Part shown: one piece after another, positions 18,158 to 26,760 of the stretch | Numbering within the stretch: position 1 is the first letter of the stretch | Layout of the letters: each line of letters opens with the position of its first letter | Source: Priestia aryabhattai B8W22 | GTDB taxonomy: Bacteria; Bacillota; Bacilli; Bacillales; Bacillaceae_H | DNA length: 64,000 bases | NCBI RefSeq assembly: GCF_000956595.1 | Contig: NZ_JYOO01000011.1 | Location: 1 to 64,000, forward strand | Reading direction: 5' to 3' | Translations under genes and position numbers: made by a program | Notes under the pieces: model-generated | Database searches by the model: none | What the model saw: the letters and a program-made list of their open reading frames with translations, nothing else | What the model was told of the DNA's origin: nothing

Positions 18158-18949
18158 ATGAGCATGCTGAAAAAGATGGCATGGAGTTTTACTTCCTTCC
18201 AAAAAATAAGATCGCTTCGCTTTGAGCATACGAATAAAACAATTGGCTTTGTGCTATTTTTAACATTCATTTCTTTGCTGCCTACATTTTTCTTTATGGC
18301 TTTGACGATTGTAAACGGCTATCATATCGCTACTACAGATCTCCCGAAATCTGTTTCTTCTTTTGCTATCTCAAATTCACAGCTTACGTCAAGTCAACCT
18401 TTCACAAAAAAAGTAAACGGTACCGCTTTTATCTTAAACCCCTCACAGTCTATTGAACGGTTTCATTCCCCTGCTCATGCAATTGGTTTTTTAAAGGATG
18501 GAATATATATCACGACTAATTCACAAACACAAACGTATTCATATGAGTTGCTAAACTGGCATCATAAAGATAAAAATGAACTGTTAAACTTGCTGCACGA
18601 ACAAAAATTTTCTTTATACATACTTGTCCCTATCGCTATGCTTTTACTGTACGTATTAACAGCTGGACTAAGCTTCCTTTCTATTACCTGCCTTGCTTAT
18701 CTTGGAAAGCTGATTGGACTCATTACCAAAAAGCAGATTCCTTTTAAGCAGCTATGGGCACTGAGCGCTTATAGTACGGTAACCTTCACACTGCTTTATA
18801 CGCTTTTTGAAGCTTTTTCTTTGTCTCTAGCAACGCACAGCTCTCTTTACTGGATAGGAACGTTCTTCATTTACTTATTGCTCGTCACAAGGGTTCCTAT
18901 AAGAAAAAAGGTAAAACCTAATAAAGAGGCTGGGACAAACGTATTTTAG
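18158..18949 (+). CDS. yqgB: DUF1189 family membrane protein (YqgB-like)
   Basis: A 263-aa protein with an N-terminal membrane helix (FVLFLTFISLLPTFFFMALTIV), an extracytoplasmic domain of about 110 residues, then three to four further helices. This is the DUF1189 layout, and the position next to yqgC fits yqgB. AGGAGG precedes the ATG by 8 bases. The last eight residues (KEAGTNVF) and the stop codon are encoded inside the inverted repeat of the MITE-like element that follows, so the native C-terminus may have been replaced. The function is unknown. Confidence 0.8.
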   Translation: MSMLKKMAWSFTSFQKIRSLRFEHTNKTIGFVLFLTFISLLPTFFFMALTIVNGYHIATTDLPKSVSSFAISNSQLTSSQPFTKKVNGTAFILNPSQSIERFHSPAHAIGFLKDGIYITTNSQTQTYSYELLNWHHKDKNELLNLLHEQKFSLYILVPIAMLLLYVLTAGLSFLSITCLAYLGKLIGLITKKQIPFKQLWALSAYSTVTFTLLYTLFEAFSLSLATHSSLYWIGTFFIYLLLVTRVPIRKKVKPNKEAGTNVF

Positions 18950-19100
18950 TTGAAGGAAAATCCAAACGAGGACTCTAGATTCTTGATAGAGAATTCAACT
19001 CGTTCGGATTTTTTTATTGATATGGTGAACGCGGTTTTCATGTATGTAGATGCTTCTAGCTGGTGATTGGAGTGATTTAGTTAAGTCTCAGCCTCTTTAT
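18921..19100 (+). repeat. MITE-like repeat, copy B
   Basis: A 180-base element with terminal inverted repeats: ATAAAGAGGCTGGGAC at the left and, on the other strand, ATAAAGAGGCTGAGAC at the right. An internal hairpin ending CTCGTTCGGATTTTTTT can act as a terminator. It fills the whole gap between two converging genes and supplies the stop region of both. It is the same family as copy A at 12131-12267. Confidence 0.8.
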
Positions 19101-20305
19101 TTCTGTACAACTTTTCTTCCCATTGCAGAAGAAAGAATTTTCAACTGATACAAAACCCATAACCCTCCTGCTGCGAGCAGTAGAAAGCTATAAATAAACA
19201 TCAGCCTTTCAGTATGCATCCACACTTCAAAAACAACAGGTCCCAACGCCACTCCTAAAAATCTCACCGTTCCATAAATGGATACAATAAACCCTCTTTC
19301 TTCGTCTGAAGCTGCTGAAGTAATCATCATATTAATACACGGAAGAACAAATCCTAAGCCGCCAAAGGCAACTGTCAAACAAAACATCAGCACAGGAAGC
19401 GTGTAAATCATCGTTAATACTCCAAACATTACGAATAAAAGAATCATTCCTACTATCATCAATTTTTTCATGAGCTCTACATCTGTTTTGATTCGCTGAC
19501 CGGTCCAATAAGAAACAATCGTCATCGCGCCAAGAGGAAATAAAAAAGCGGTTCCTTTGAAAAACCCGTCTATATGATACGTTTCCTCTATTAAAAAAGA
19601 TAAATAATATAAAATGCCAAATAATAAAAACAACCCCAATCCCCCGACAAAGAATAAAGGAAAAAGCGATTTTCTTTTATCATAAACAATCCCAATAGCT
19701 CTCTTTAAATACTTTCCAACAGATACTGAATCCGAACCTGTTTTCGCTTCTCTCACATACATCGCTATACCTACTAAAGCAGCGCCTGCAGCTAAAGGAT
19801 AGACCAAAAATGCGGCATACCATACGACGAGTGCTGCCGATGCTCCAATTATAGGCGCAACCACTTTTCCAGCTCCGTTATATACTTCTAAAATCCCGAG
19901 AACTTTTGCTCTTTTTTCCTCTGTAAATACATCTCCAGTTAATGCCATTGCTAACGTTGTAGTACCTGCAGCTCCAATCCCTTGAATCACTCTGCCAGCC
20001 ATCAACACAGCAAAGCTTCCAGAAGAGAATGAAGCACTACTAGCAGCGATGACACTACCTATTATCATCATGACGAGTGAATATATGATTAACTTTTTAC
20101 GCCCATACCGGTCTGATAAAATCCCTACAGCAGGGATACACAATGCGGCTGGAATCGAAAATGCACTCAGTATTAAACTGGTTTGAACTCCGCTTAAGTG
20201 AAGTGACTTTTGAATGCTCGGCAGCAGAGGAATGAGCATGGAATTTCCCAGCACCATGATTAAAGGCAATAAGCCTAATGAAACAATCATTAATTTTTCT
20301 TTCAA
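19097..20305 (-). CDS. MFS drug-type transporter
   Basis: About 402 aa with 12 membrane helices. Motif A (GILSDRYGRKKLI) lies between helices 2 and 3, and GRVIQGIGAAGTTTLA is motif B/C-like, typical of the 12-TM drug/proton antiporter family. I chose the TTG at 20305 because GGAG lies 8 bases upstream; an ATG at 20323 has no ribosome-binding site. The substrate is unknown. The stop codon falls at the edge of the repeat element. It is not part of the B. subtilis order at this place, so it may be an accessory gene. Confidence 0.85.
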   Translation of the reverse strand: MKEKLMIVSLGLLPLIMVLGNSMLIPLLPSIQKSLHLSGVQTSLILSAFSIPAALCIPAVGILSDRYGRKKLIIYSLVMMIIGSVIAASSASFSSGSFAVLMAGRVIQGIGAAGTTTLAMALTGDVFTEEKRAKVLGILEVYNGAGKVVAPIIGASAALVVWYAAFLVYPLAAGAALVGIAMYVREAKTGSDSVSVGKYLKRAIGIVYDKRKSLFPLFFVGGLGLFLLFGILYYLSFLIEETYHIDGFFKGTAFLFPLGAMTIVSYWTGQRIKTDVELMKKLMIVGMILLFVMFGVLTMIYTLPVLMFCLTVAFGGLGFVLPCINMMITSAASDEERGFIVSIYGTVRFLGVALGPVVFEVWMHTERLMFIYSFLLLAAGGLWVLYQLKILSSAMGRKVVQK

Positions 20306-20381
20306 TTTTCGTTCTCCAATCATATTTAAGTAAGACAAGCATAGGCTTTACACATAAGCAAAAGAATGAAGGAGGAGCATA

Positions 20382-20714
20382 ATGAAAAAGCTATGTGCAT
20401 TAGCCGCTTTCGCTTTTATCGGATATATTTGTCACTACGACATTAAATACGGGACCATTCCCACTGCTACTGAAGCAGTTCAAGTCAGCAAAGCGCAGCC
20501 TGCAGAAACAAAAGCCGCCAGCTCTTCTTCCACCTATACAAAAATAAAAATTAAGCCAGGTGATACAGTTTTGTCCGTAATTGAGGAGCTTACAAAAAAA
20601 TCGATACCGGTTTCCATGAACCAAATGATTAAAGACTTTAAGAAGTTAAATAATAGTACAGCGCCTGAAGATATTCAAATTGGAAAAACGTATAAGTTCC
20701 CTATTTACAAGTAA
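20382..20714 (+). CDS. yqfZ: LysM domain protein (YqfZ-like)
   Basis: A 110-aa probable exported protein: an N-terminal hydrophobic stretch (LCALAAFAFIGYI), a serine/alanine-rich linker, then one LysM domain of about 50 residues from IKPGDTVLSVIEEL to IGKTYKFPIYK, which would bind peptidoglycan. GGAGGAG precedes the ATG. It sits next to ispG, as yqfZ does in B. subtilis, and diverges from the MFS gene. Confidence 0.8.
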   Translation: MKKLCALAAFAFIGYICHYDIKYGTIPTATEAVQVSKAQPAETKAASSSSTYTKIKIKPGDTVLSVIEELTKKSIPVSMNQMIKDFKKLNNSTAPEDIQIGKTYKFPIYK

Positions 20715-20856
20715 TGACAGCATTCTTCTTGTCAAGATGGGATAGTCATTGTTAAAATAGCTAAGGTAGTACTTTCTACTAGTTATTTTGTTCATAAAGA
20801 GTTATTCTATTAATGAATTCAAATTCTTGATTTCATTTTGAAGGAGAGATTATCAC

Positions 20857-21969
20857 GTGAGTGAAATTATACATCGTACAAAAACACGCCCCGTTAAAGT
20901 TGGAGATTTAACAATTGGGGGCAGTAACGAATTAGTTATTCAAAGTATGACAACCACTAAAACACATGATGTTGAAGCAACGGTTGCAGAAATTAAACGT
21001 TTAGAAGAAGCAGGATGCCAAGTTGTTCGTGTTGCTTGTCCAGACGAGCGCGCAGCAGATGCAATCCCTGAAATTAAAAAACGCATTAACATTCCATTAG
21101 TTGTAGATATTCATTTTGACTATCGCTTAGCGTTAAAAGCAATTGAAGGCGGAGCGGATAAAATTCGTATCAACCCAGGTAATATTGGACGCCGTGAAAA
21201 AGTTGAAGCTGTTGTAAATGCTGCAAAAGCTAAAAACATTCCAATTCGTATTGGAGTTAACGCCGGTTCACTTGAAAAACGTATTTTAGATAAATACGGC
21301 TACCCTACAGCAGATGGCATGGTAGAAAGTGCACTTCATCACATTAAAATTTTAGAAGACCTTGATTTCCATGACATCATCGTTTCAATGAAAGCATCCG
21401 ATGTTAACTTGGCAATTGAAGCTTATGAAAAAGCTGCTCAAGCATTTGACTACCCTCTTCACTTAGGAATTACAGAATCGGGTACATTATTTGCAGGAAC
21501 CGTAAAAAGCGCAGCAGGTCTTGGCGCTATTTTATCTAAAGGAATCGGAAATACATTACGTATTTCTTTAAGTGCGGATCCTGTAGAAGAAGTAAAAGTT
21601 GCGCGCGAGTTGCTAAAATCATTCGGTTTAGCTTCCAATGCTGCAACTCTTATTTCTTGCCCAACTTGTGGACGTATTGAAATTGATTTAATTAGCATTG
21701 CTAATGAAGTTGAAGAGTATATCTCAACTGTAAAAGCACCGATTAAAGTAGCGGTACTTGGCTGCGCTGTAAACGGTCCTGGTGAAGCTCGTGAAGCTGA
21801 TATCGGGATTGCAGGAGCACGCGGTGAAGGTCTACTATTCCGCAAAGGTGAAATCGTACGCAAAGTTCCTGAAGAAACAATGGTTGAAGAACTAAAAAAA
21901 GAAATTGATAAAATCGCTGCTGAATATCACGCAAAGCAAGAAGCTGAAAAAGCTGCAGCTAAATCATAA
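20857..21969 (+). CDS. ispG: 4-hydroxy-3-methylbut-2-en-1-yl diphosphate synthase (flavodoxin)
   Basis: Penultimate step of the MEP isoprenoid pathway, using a [4Fe-4S] cluster. The ligands are visible in ISCPTCGR (two cysteines, near residue 265) and [11 protein letters not shown] (Cys and Glu, near 300). The TIM-barrel N-terminal half starts with [16 protein letters not shown]. At 370 aa it is the short bacterial form. The start is GTG with AAGGAGAG upstream. It is followed by a strong terminator. ispH, the next enzyme of the pathway, is 7 kb away in this window. Confidence 0.97.
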   Translation: MSEIIHRTKTRPVKVGDLTIGGSNELVIQSMTTTKTHDVEATVAEIKRLEEAGCQVVRVACPDERAADAIPEIKKRINIPLVVDIHFDYRLALKAIEGGADKIRINPGNIGRREKVEAVVNAAKAKNIPIRIGVNAGSLEKRILDKYGYPTADGMVESALHHIKILEDLDFHDIIVSMKASDVNLAIEAYEKAAQAFDYPLHLGITESGTLFAGTVKSAAGLGAILSKGIGNTLRISLSADPVEEVKVARELLKSFGLASNAATLISCPTCGRIEIDLISIANEVEEYISTVKAPIKVAVLGCAVNGPGEAREADIGIAGARGEGLLFRKGEIVRKVPEETMVEELKKEIDKIAAEYHAKQEAEKAAAKS

Positions 21970-21977
21970 CATAATCA

Positions 21978-22011
21978 AAAAAAGCGAGGCGCATATGCGC
22001 CTCGTTTTTTT
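21978..22011. terminator. Bidirectional terminator between ispG and yqfX
   Basis: The perfect palindrome GCGAGGCGCATATGCGCCTCG(T) is flanked by A7 and T8, so it serves both converging genes. Confidence 0.9.
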
Positions 22012-22376
22012 TATGAAAAGAACGGTAATATAAATGTACCGACAATAATCGATACAACTCCGATCCCTATTGCCCATGCTCCTAGCGTAAGTGCTCCTTT
22101 TCTGCGTGCGATAAACCCTAGAATAATCCCAGCGGCACCAAGAATAATTGGTAAAAAGAATAGTGAAAGAATCGAAAGCACGAGTGCGAAACGACCGTAT
22201 CCCGTTCCTTCTCCTCGTCCAGCGACTTCATGATTGCGATTGCGATCCATATCTATAACTTCACGCTCTGCATGAGGCTCTCCTACTCGGTAAGGAACGC
22301 CCACTTCAGCTGCAGTTTCTTCCATGAAATCAGCTTCATATACATCTTTTCTACGCCTTTGTTCTTCATTCTCCAT
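22011..22376 (-). CDS. yqfX: YqfX-like membrane protein
   Basis: About 121 aa. The first 70 residues are charged and soluble (RRRKDVYEADFMEE). They are followed by two hydrophobic segments (FALVLSILSLFFLPIILGAAGIILGFIA and the C-terminal IGIGVVSIIVGTFILPFF), the DUF4190-like hairpin type. The ATG at 22376 has GAGGG upstream; longer starts lack one. Position next to ispG supports YqfX. The function is unknown. Confidence 0.75.
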   Translation of the reverse strand: MENEEQRRRKDVYEADFMEETAAEVGVPYRVGEPHAEREVIDMDRNRNHEVAGRGEGTGYGRFALVLSILSLFFLPIILGAAGIILGFIARRKGALTLGAWAIGIGVVSIIVGTFILPFFS

Positions 22377-22635
22377 GCTTAATCCCTCGCTTTCGTAAAT
22401 AAGGAGCATTTATAGTATCTGAATGCGAGGAAAAATTATAAGTGTTAATCTTATACAGCTGCTCATTTTCTTACAAACATAAATACCTACACGATTCCCA
22501 CACCGCATAATCATCCTTATCTTTTTTCTTAAGGAGTATAAAAAGTATTACTGTTTCTCTTTAGGCTTTATGTTACACTAGACAAGAATAATCAAGCATC
22601 TAAGTAGAATAAACGTACTAAAGGAGTGCACGTAG

Positions 22636-23211
22636 TTGACAAAAAAGTTTGGAATTGACATTGATGGAACTGTTACCTCTCCTGAAACTTTTGTTCCTCA
22701 TTTAAATAAAGCCTTTAACTTAAATTTAACACTTGAAGATATTACAGAATATGATTTCAGCCCTTTTGTAAATGTATCACCTGCAGAACTTGGTAAATGG
22801 TTTAAAGCAAATGAACGCTCTATTTACGAAACCTCTCCCCTTGCAGACGATGCAAAAGCGGTTTTGCAAAAGTGGCATCAAAAGCACGAATTATTCTTTA
22901 TTAGTGCAAGGCACGATAAGCTATTAGACGTCACGGAAGAATGGTTTCAAAAAAATGAACTATCGTTTCATCACATTGAATTAGTCGGCTCTCATTTTAA
23001 AGTTGAGACAGCAAAACGATACGATGTTGATATCTTTTTTGAAGACAAACATGATAATGCTTGTGAAATCAGTGAAGAATGCGATATTCCCGTTATCTTA
23101 TTTGATACTCCTTATAATCGCTTGCCTGTTCCAAAAGGAGTGGTTCGCGTATACAATTGGCTAGAAGCAGATCAGTGGGTAGCCAACTGGTTAAAAGAAC
23201 AGCAAAAATAA
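22636..23211 (+). CDS. yqfW: 5'(3')-deoxyribonucleotidase-like HAD phosphatase (YqfW)
   Basis: A 191-aa HAD-fold hydrolase. Motif I is GIDIDGTVTSP with the catalytic aspartates at about residues 7 and 9, motif II is the ISAR region, and motif IV is DIFFEDKHDNA. It belongs to the NT5C type, which removes phosphate from nucleotides. The start is TTG, with AAGGAG 9 bases upstream. It is monocistronic, ending in a bidirectional terminator shared with zur. Confidence 0.85.
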   Translation: MTKKFGIDIDGTVTSPETFVPHLNKAFNLNLTLEDITEYDFSPFVNVSPAELGKWFKANERSIYETSPLADDAKAVLQKWHQKHELFFISARHDKLLDVTEEWFQKNELSFHHIELVGSHFKVETAKRYDVDIFFEDKHDNACEISEECDIPVILFDTPYNRLPVPKGVVRVYNWLEADQWVANWLKEQQK

Positions 23212-23241
23212 AAAAGAGAGGTGCATAGCGCCCTCTCTTTT
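23206..23241. terminator. Bidirectional terminator between yqfW and zur
   Basis: The stem AAAAGAGAGG / CCCTCTCTTTT has an A run and a T run on either side. Confidence 0.88.
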
Positions 23242-23655
23242 TTATTGATTACATTCTATACATTGACCGTAAATTTCAAATTTATGGCCTGTAATATTAT
23301 ACCCTCGCAAATCCTCGTCTACATACTCCATCGGACAAGCTTCAATTTCTTTTGTTTTTCCACAATCTAAACAAATGAAGTGGTGATGATGATGAGCGGT
23401 TGCACATTTAAATCGAAAGTGCTTTTCGCTCGAAAGCTCCGTCATTTCAAGTACGCCTAACTCCACAAATAATGATAAATTACGGTAGATTGTATCAAAA
23501 CTTAGACCAGGATAATCAGGCTTCATATATTCTAATACATCTTTTGCCGTTAAGTACTTATTTGATTTTGAAAACAGGGCAAGCATTTCTTCACGTTTTC
23601 CCGTATGTTTATATCCTTGATCTTTTAATAAATGAATGGCTTCAGTTAAATTCAT
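23242..23655 (-). CDS. zur: Zinc uptake regulator Zur (Fur family)
   Basis: A 137-aa Fur-family repressor. The N-terminal winged helix includes [12 protein letters not shown]. The C-terminal dimer domain has the histidine cluster [11 protein letters not shown] and structural zinc sites CLDC and CIEC. It co-represses zinc uptake genes when zinc is plentiful. The Zur identity rather than Fur or PerR rests on its 4-base overlap with the znuB permease gene, the conserved yqfV position, and a Zur-like operator upstream of the operon. Confidence 0.9.
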   Translation of the reverse strand: MNLTEAIHLLKDQGYKHTGKREEMLALFSKSNKYLTAKDVLEYMKPDYPGLSFDTIYRNLSLFVELGVLEMTELSSEKHFRFKCATAHHHHHFICLDCGKTKEIEACPMEYVDEDLRGYNITGHKFEIYGQCIECNQ

Positions 23656-24494
23656 TTTTGTTTCCCCTTCCGTCCTTTATTAATCATAATAGATATGATT
23701 AAAATAACAACAGCGATGACAACAATTGTACCCCCTGGTGCTAAATCCAAGTAGTACGCTGAAAATAATCCGCCTAAAACAGATATTTCACCAAAAATCA
23801 CCGAAAGCAGAATCGTTTGCTTAAAGCCTCTCGCTAAGCGAATGCTTGCTGCTACAGGAAGAGTCATAAGAGATGACACCAATAAAATACCGACAATACG
23901 CATCGATACAGCAATGACAAGAGCAACCATCACAATAAATAAAAAGTGCATCCACTTGGATTTAATTCCAGAAGCAGAAGCATGCTCCTCGTCAAACGAT
24001 AAAATAAACAATTCTTTATATAAGAAAAAGACAATAGCTATTACAAATACGGCTATGACAACAACTGTCCAAAGATCCGAACGACTCACCGCACTCACGC
24101 TTCCAAACAAATAATTCATTAAATCATTATTAAAACCGTCCGCCAGCGAGATACAAATGGCACTAATACCAATTCCGCCCGATAAAATAATCGGAATAGC
24201 GAGCTCTTGATAATGCTTGTAGACTCCTCGAAGTTTTTCAATAAAAAGAGCGCCTGTAACGGAAGACACCATTCCTAAATAAACCGGGTTCACTCCTTGC
24301 ATAAACCCTATTTTTTGACTAAGCAGCAAGCTCGCAGAAATTCCCGCTAGCGTTACGTGACTTAAAGCGTCTGCGATTAAAGAAAGGCGTCTCACTACGA
24401 TAAATGTCCCCAATAAAGGAGCCAAGACACCAATAATCATACCGGTTAAAAATGCATTTCGTAAAAACTCAAATTGAAATAAACTGCTTATCAT
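23652..24494 (-). CDS. znuB: Zinc ABC transporter permease ZnuB
   Basis: A 280-aa ABC-3 family membrane protein with about eight to nine helices. It contains the family stretches [24 protein letters not shown] and the later [22 protein letters not shown]. It moves the metal across the membrane with ZnuC. The 4-base overlaps with both neighbours indicate coupled translation. The substrate is called zinc from the adjacent zur; manganese permeases look alike. No binding-protein gene (znuA) is present here. Confidence 0.9.
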   Translation of the reverse strand: MISSLFQFEFLRNAFLTGMIIGVLAPLLGTFIVVRRLSLIADALSHVTLAGISASLLLSQKIGFMQGVNPVYLGMVSSVTGALFIEKLRGVYKHYQELAIPIILSGGIGISAICISLADGFNNDLMNYLFGSVSAVSRSDLWTVVVIAVFVIAIVFFLYKELFILSFDEEHASASGIKSKWMHFLFIVMVALVIAVSMRIVGILLVSSLMTLPVAASIRLARGFKQTILLSVIFGEISVLGGLFSAYYLDLAPGGTIVVIAVVILIISIMINKGRKGKQK

Positions 24495-25270
24495 ACGTGC
24501 TGCCCTCCATGATGATGATCATGGGTTAACACATGAACATTATGGCCATAAAACATTGATACGTCATGTTCACAAAGCTGTTCGAATTCTTTGGCATTCC
24601 CATGAAAGTGTAGAAATTTATTTAAACATGCAACGTGGGTTACTTTTTCCGAGACAGTGCCAATATCGTGAGTAACAAGCACAAGCGTAATTCCTTTTTC
24701 TTTATTTAACTTTTCAAGAAGCTCATAAAAAGTGTACACATTTTGTGCATCCACCCCGACCGTGGGCTCATCTAAAATTAACAGCTCCGGTTCACTTACA
24801 AGCGCGCGTGCAATAAAAATTCGCTGCTGCTGACCACCGGATAGTTCTCCTATGTTTCGATTTAAAAATTCGCTCATCCCCACTGCTTCTACCGCTTCTT
24901 TTACTTTTTGTTTATGAGAAGCATTCATAAAGCGAAACAAACCTAATTTTGAAGTAAGACCCGTCGAAACCACTTCAAAAACGGTAGCAGGAAAGCCGCT
25001 GTTGAAACTATTCGCTTTTTGCGATACATATCCAATTTTACTTCGTTCTTTAAACCTTCTCTGATCTTTTCCAAATAAACGAATTGAACCTTGAGATGGT
25101 TTTTGCAAACCAAGCAAACATTTGATTAGCGTTGATTTCCCAGAACCATTTGGACCAACGAGACCTAAAAAAGCTCCTTTTGGAATTGAAAAACTTATAT
25201 CTTCTAATACATTCACTCCATCATATTGAAATGATAAATGATCAATTTCAATGATATCAGGTGTATTCAT
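24491..25270 (-). CDS. znuC: Zinc ABC transporter ATP-binding protein ZnuC
   Basis: A 259-aa ATPase: Walker A GPNGSGKST, signature LSGGQQQR, Walker B LLILDEPTVGVD, switch His in THDIGTVSE. The C-terminus is histidine-rich (THDHHHGGQH), consistent with zinc handling. First gene of the znuC-znuB-zur operon. Confidence 0.92.
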   Translation of the reverse strand: MNTPDIIEIDHLSFQYDGVNVLEDISFSIPKGAFLGLVGPNGSGKSTLIKCLLGLQKPSQGSIRLFGKDQRRFKERSKIGYVSQKANSFNSGFPATVFEVVSTGLTSKLGLFRFMNASHKQKVKEAVEAVGMSEFLNRNIGELSGGQQQRIFIARALVSEPELLILDEPTVGVDAQNVYTFYELLEKLNKEKGITLVLVTHDIGTVSEKVTHVACLNKFLHFHGNAKEFEQLCEHDVSMFYGHNVHVLTHDHHHGGQHV

Positions 25271-25352
25271 ATGCGCCTCACCATTCTTTTTTTATATTTC
25301 TCCATACAAAAGAGGGCACGGTTTCTATCGTATACTCCGTTACCCATTTACT

Positions 25353-25373
25353 TTCTCAGAATCATTACGATTT
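25353..25373 (-). promoter_or_regulatory. Putative Zur operator of znuC-znuB-zur
   Basis: TCAGAATCATTACGA matches the B. subtilis Zur core TCGTAATCATTACGA at 13 of 15 positions. It lies about 85-100 bases upstream of znuC. The right half-site is perfect and the left is degenerate. Confidence 0.6.
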
Positions 25374-25543
25374 AGTCATTAATGTAGTATACAGGATTGT
25401 CTTTTATTTGTAAACTAAGCCGTTTCACTCCTTCGCTTTCTTGCCTCCGTAAGTTTATCTGACTCAAAATGTTGTTTTATTACACAATATAGTCACATCT
25501 TTCTTTTTTATTCATAAACTGTATATGACGAGGAGGTAATCAT

Positions 25544-25795
25544 ATGAAAATTGTACAGCAGATTGTCAATAAGAAAGTAAACAACATTACCCCGAAAGAG
25601 CTTTTAAAGTATAGCAAACAATACAACATCCCCATTACAGATCAGCAGGCACACACCCTTGTATCCGTCATTAGACAGCAGCCCGTAAATATTTATAACC
25701 TTGAAGAGCGCCGAAATTTAATCAAACAAATTGCTCAAGTAACAGATCGTGAAACTGCCAGACGAGTGAACGAATTATTTCAGCAGTTGATGTAA
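25544..25795 (+). CDS. yqfT: DUF2624 family protein (YqfT)
   Basis: An 83-aa helical soluble protein (ITPKELLKYSKQYNIPITDQQA) of the YqfT family, confined to Bacillaceae and often called sporulation-associated. AGGAGG stands upstream of the ATG. It is followed by a strong hairpin terminator. The function is unknown. Confidence 0.8.
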   Translation: MKIVQQIVNKKVNNITPKELLKYSKQYNIPITDQQAHTLVSVIRQQPVNIYNLEERRNLIKQIAQVTDRETARRVNELFQQLM

Positions 25796-25798
25796 AAG

Positions 25799-25828
25799 AA
25801 GAGGTCATGTCTATAGACATGACCTCTT
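25799..25828. terminator. Terminator between yqfT and nfo
   Basis: The perfect palindrome GAGGTCATGTC-tata-GACATGACCTC, followed by T3 on the plus strand, sits between two converging genes. Confidence 0.8.
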
Positions 25829-25844
25829 TCAATCACATATGAAA

Positions 25845-26732
25845 TTACATAAGCTTTTGTTTTAGCTCTGAATCAAAGCTTTGTGTACGAATCATATCAA
25901 TTTCCAATTGATATGGCGCTCTTTTATTTTTCTTATCTTCTCCTACATAAGGAGTTTCTAGAATTTTAGGAACATCTTTAAACGCTGGGTGATGAACAAT
26001 ATAATTCAGTGCACCAAATCCGATTTCACCAAATCCAATGTTTTCATGGCGGTCTTTTCGGGCACCGCATACATTTTTACTATCATTGATGTGAAGCACT
26101 TTAATTCGCTGTATTCCTACGGTTTTGTCAAATTCATTTAATACACCGTCAAAGTCTTGAACGATATCATAACCAGCATCATGTACGTGACATGTGTCAA
26201 AACAAACAGAGAGCTTTTCATTGTGCGTCACGCCATCAATAATTTGGGCAATTTCTTCAAAGCTTCTTCCACACTCTGTTCCTTTTCCAGCCATTGTCTC
26301 AAGCGCAATTTGAACTTCTTGATCAGCTGTCAATACTTCGTTTAGACCCTTGATAATTTGCTGAATACCGGCATCTGCTCCAGCGCCCACATGAGCCCCT
26401 GGATGAAGAACAATTTGCTTTGCGCCAAGAGCATGGGTGCGCTGAATTTCAGACGTTAAGAAATCTACTCCAAGCTCAAATGTTTCGGGCTTTGTTGTAT
26501 TTCCTAAATTAATGATATAGGGAGCATGTACAACAATATCTTTCATTCCATGCTCTTTCATATGCAAAAGACCAGCTTCAATATTAAGCTCTTCAATCTT
26601 TTTGCGACGAGTATTTTGTGGAGCGCCTGTATAGATCATAAACGTATTTGCTCCGTAAGAAGCTGCCTCTTCACTTGCTCCTAAAAGCATCTTTTTGCCG
26701 CTCATCGATACGTGAGAACCAATTTTCAACAT
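25845..26732 (-). CDS. nfo: Endonuclease IV (AP endonuclease)
   Basis: Cuts DNA 5' to abasic sites in base-excision repair. The 295-aa TIM barrel carries the trinuclear zinc ligands in [33 protein letters not shown] and HINDSK. The length is normal for the AP endonuclease 2 family, and this is YqfS in B. subtilis. It lies 28 bases after cshB, so the two are probably co-transcribed. Confidence 0.96.
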   Translation of the reverse strand: MLKIGSHVSMSGKKMLLGASEEAASYGANTFMIYTGAPQNTRRKKIEELNIEAGLLHMKEHGMKDIVVHAPYIINLGNTTKPETFELGVDFLTSEIQRTHALGAKQIVLHPGAHVGAGADAGIQQIIKGLNEVLTADQEVQIALETMAGKGTECGRSFEEIAQIIDGVTHNEKLSVCFDTCHVHDAGYDIVQDFDGVLNEFDKTVGIQRIKVLHINDSKNVCGARKDRHENIGFGEIGFGALNYIVHHPAFKDVPKILETPYVGEDKKNKRAPYQLEIDMIRTQSFDSELKQKLM

Positions 26733-26760
26733 TCCTTTTTACACCTCTAACCTATTGCGA

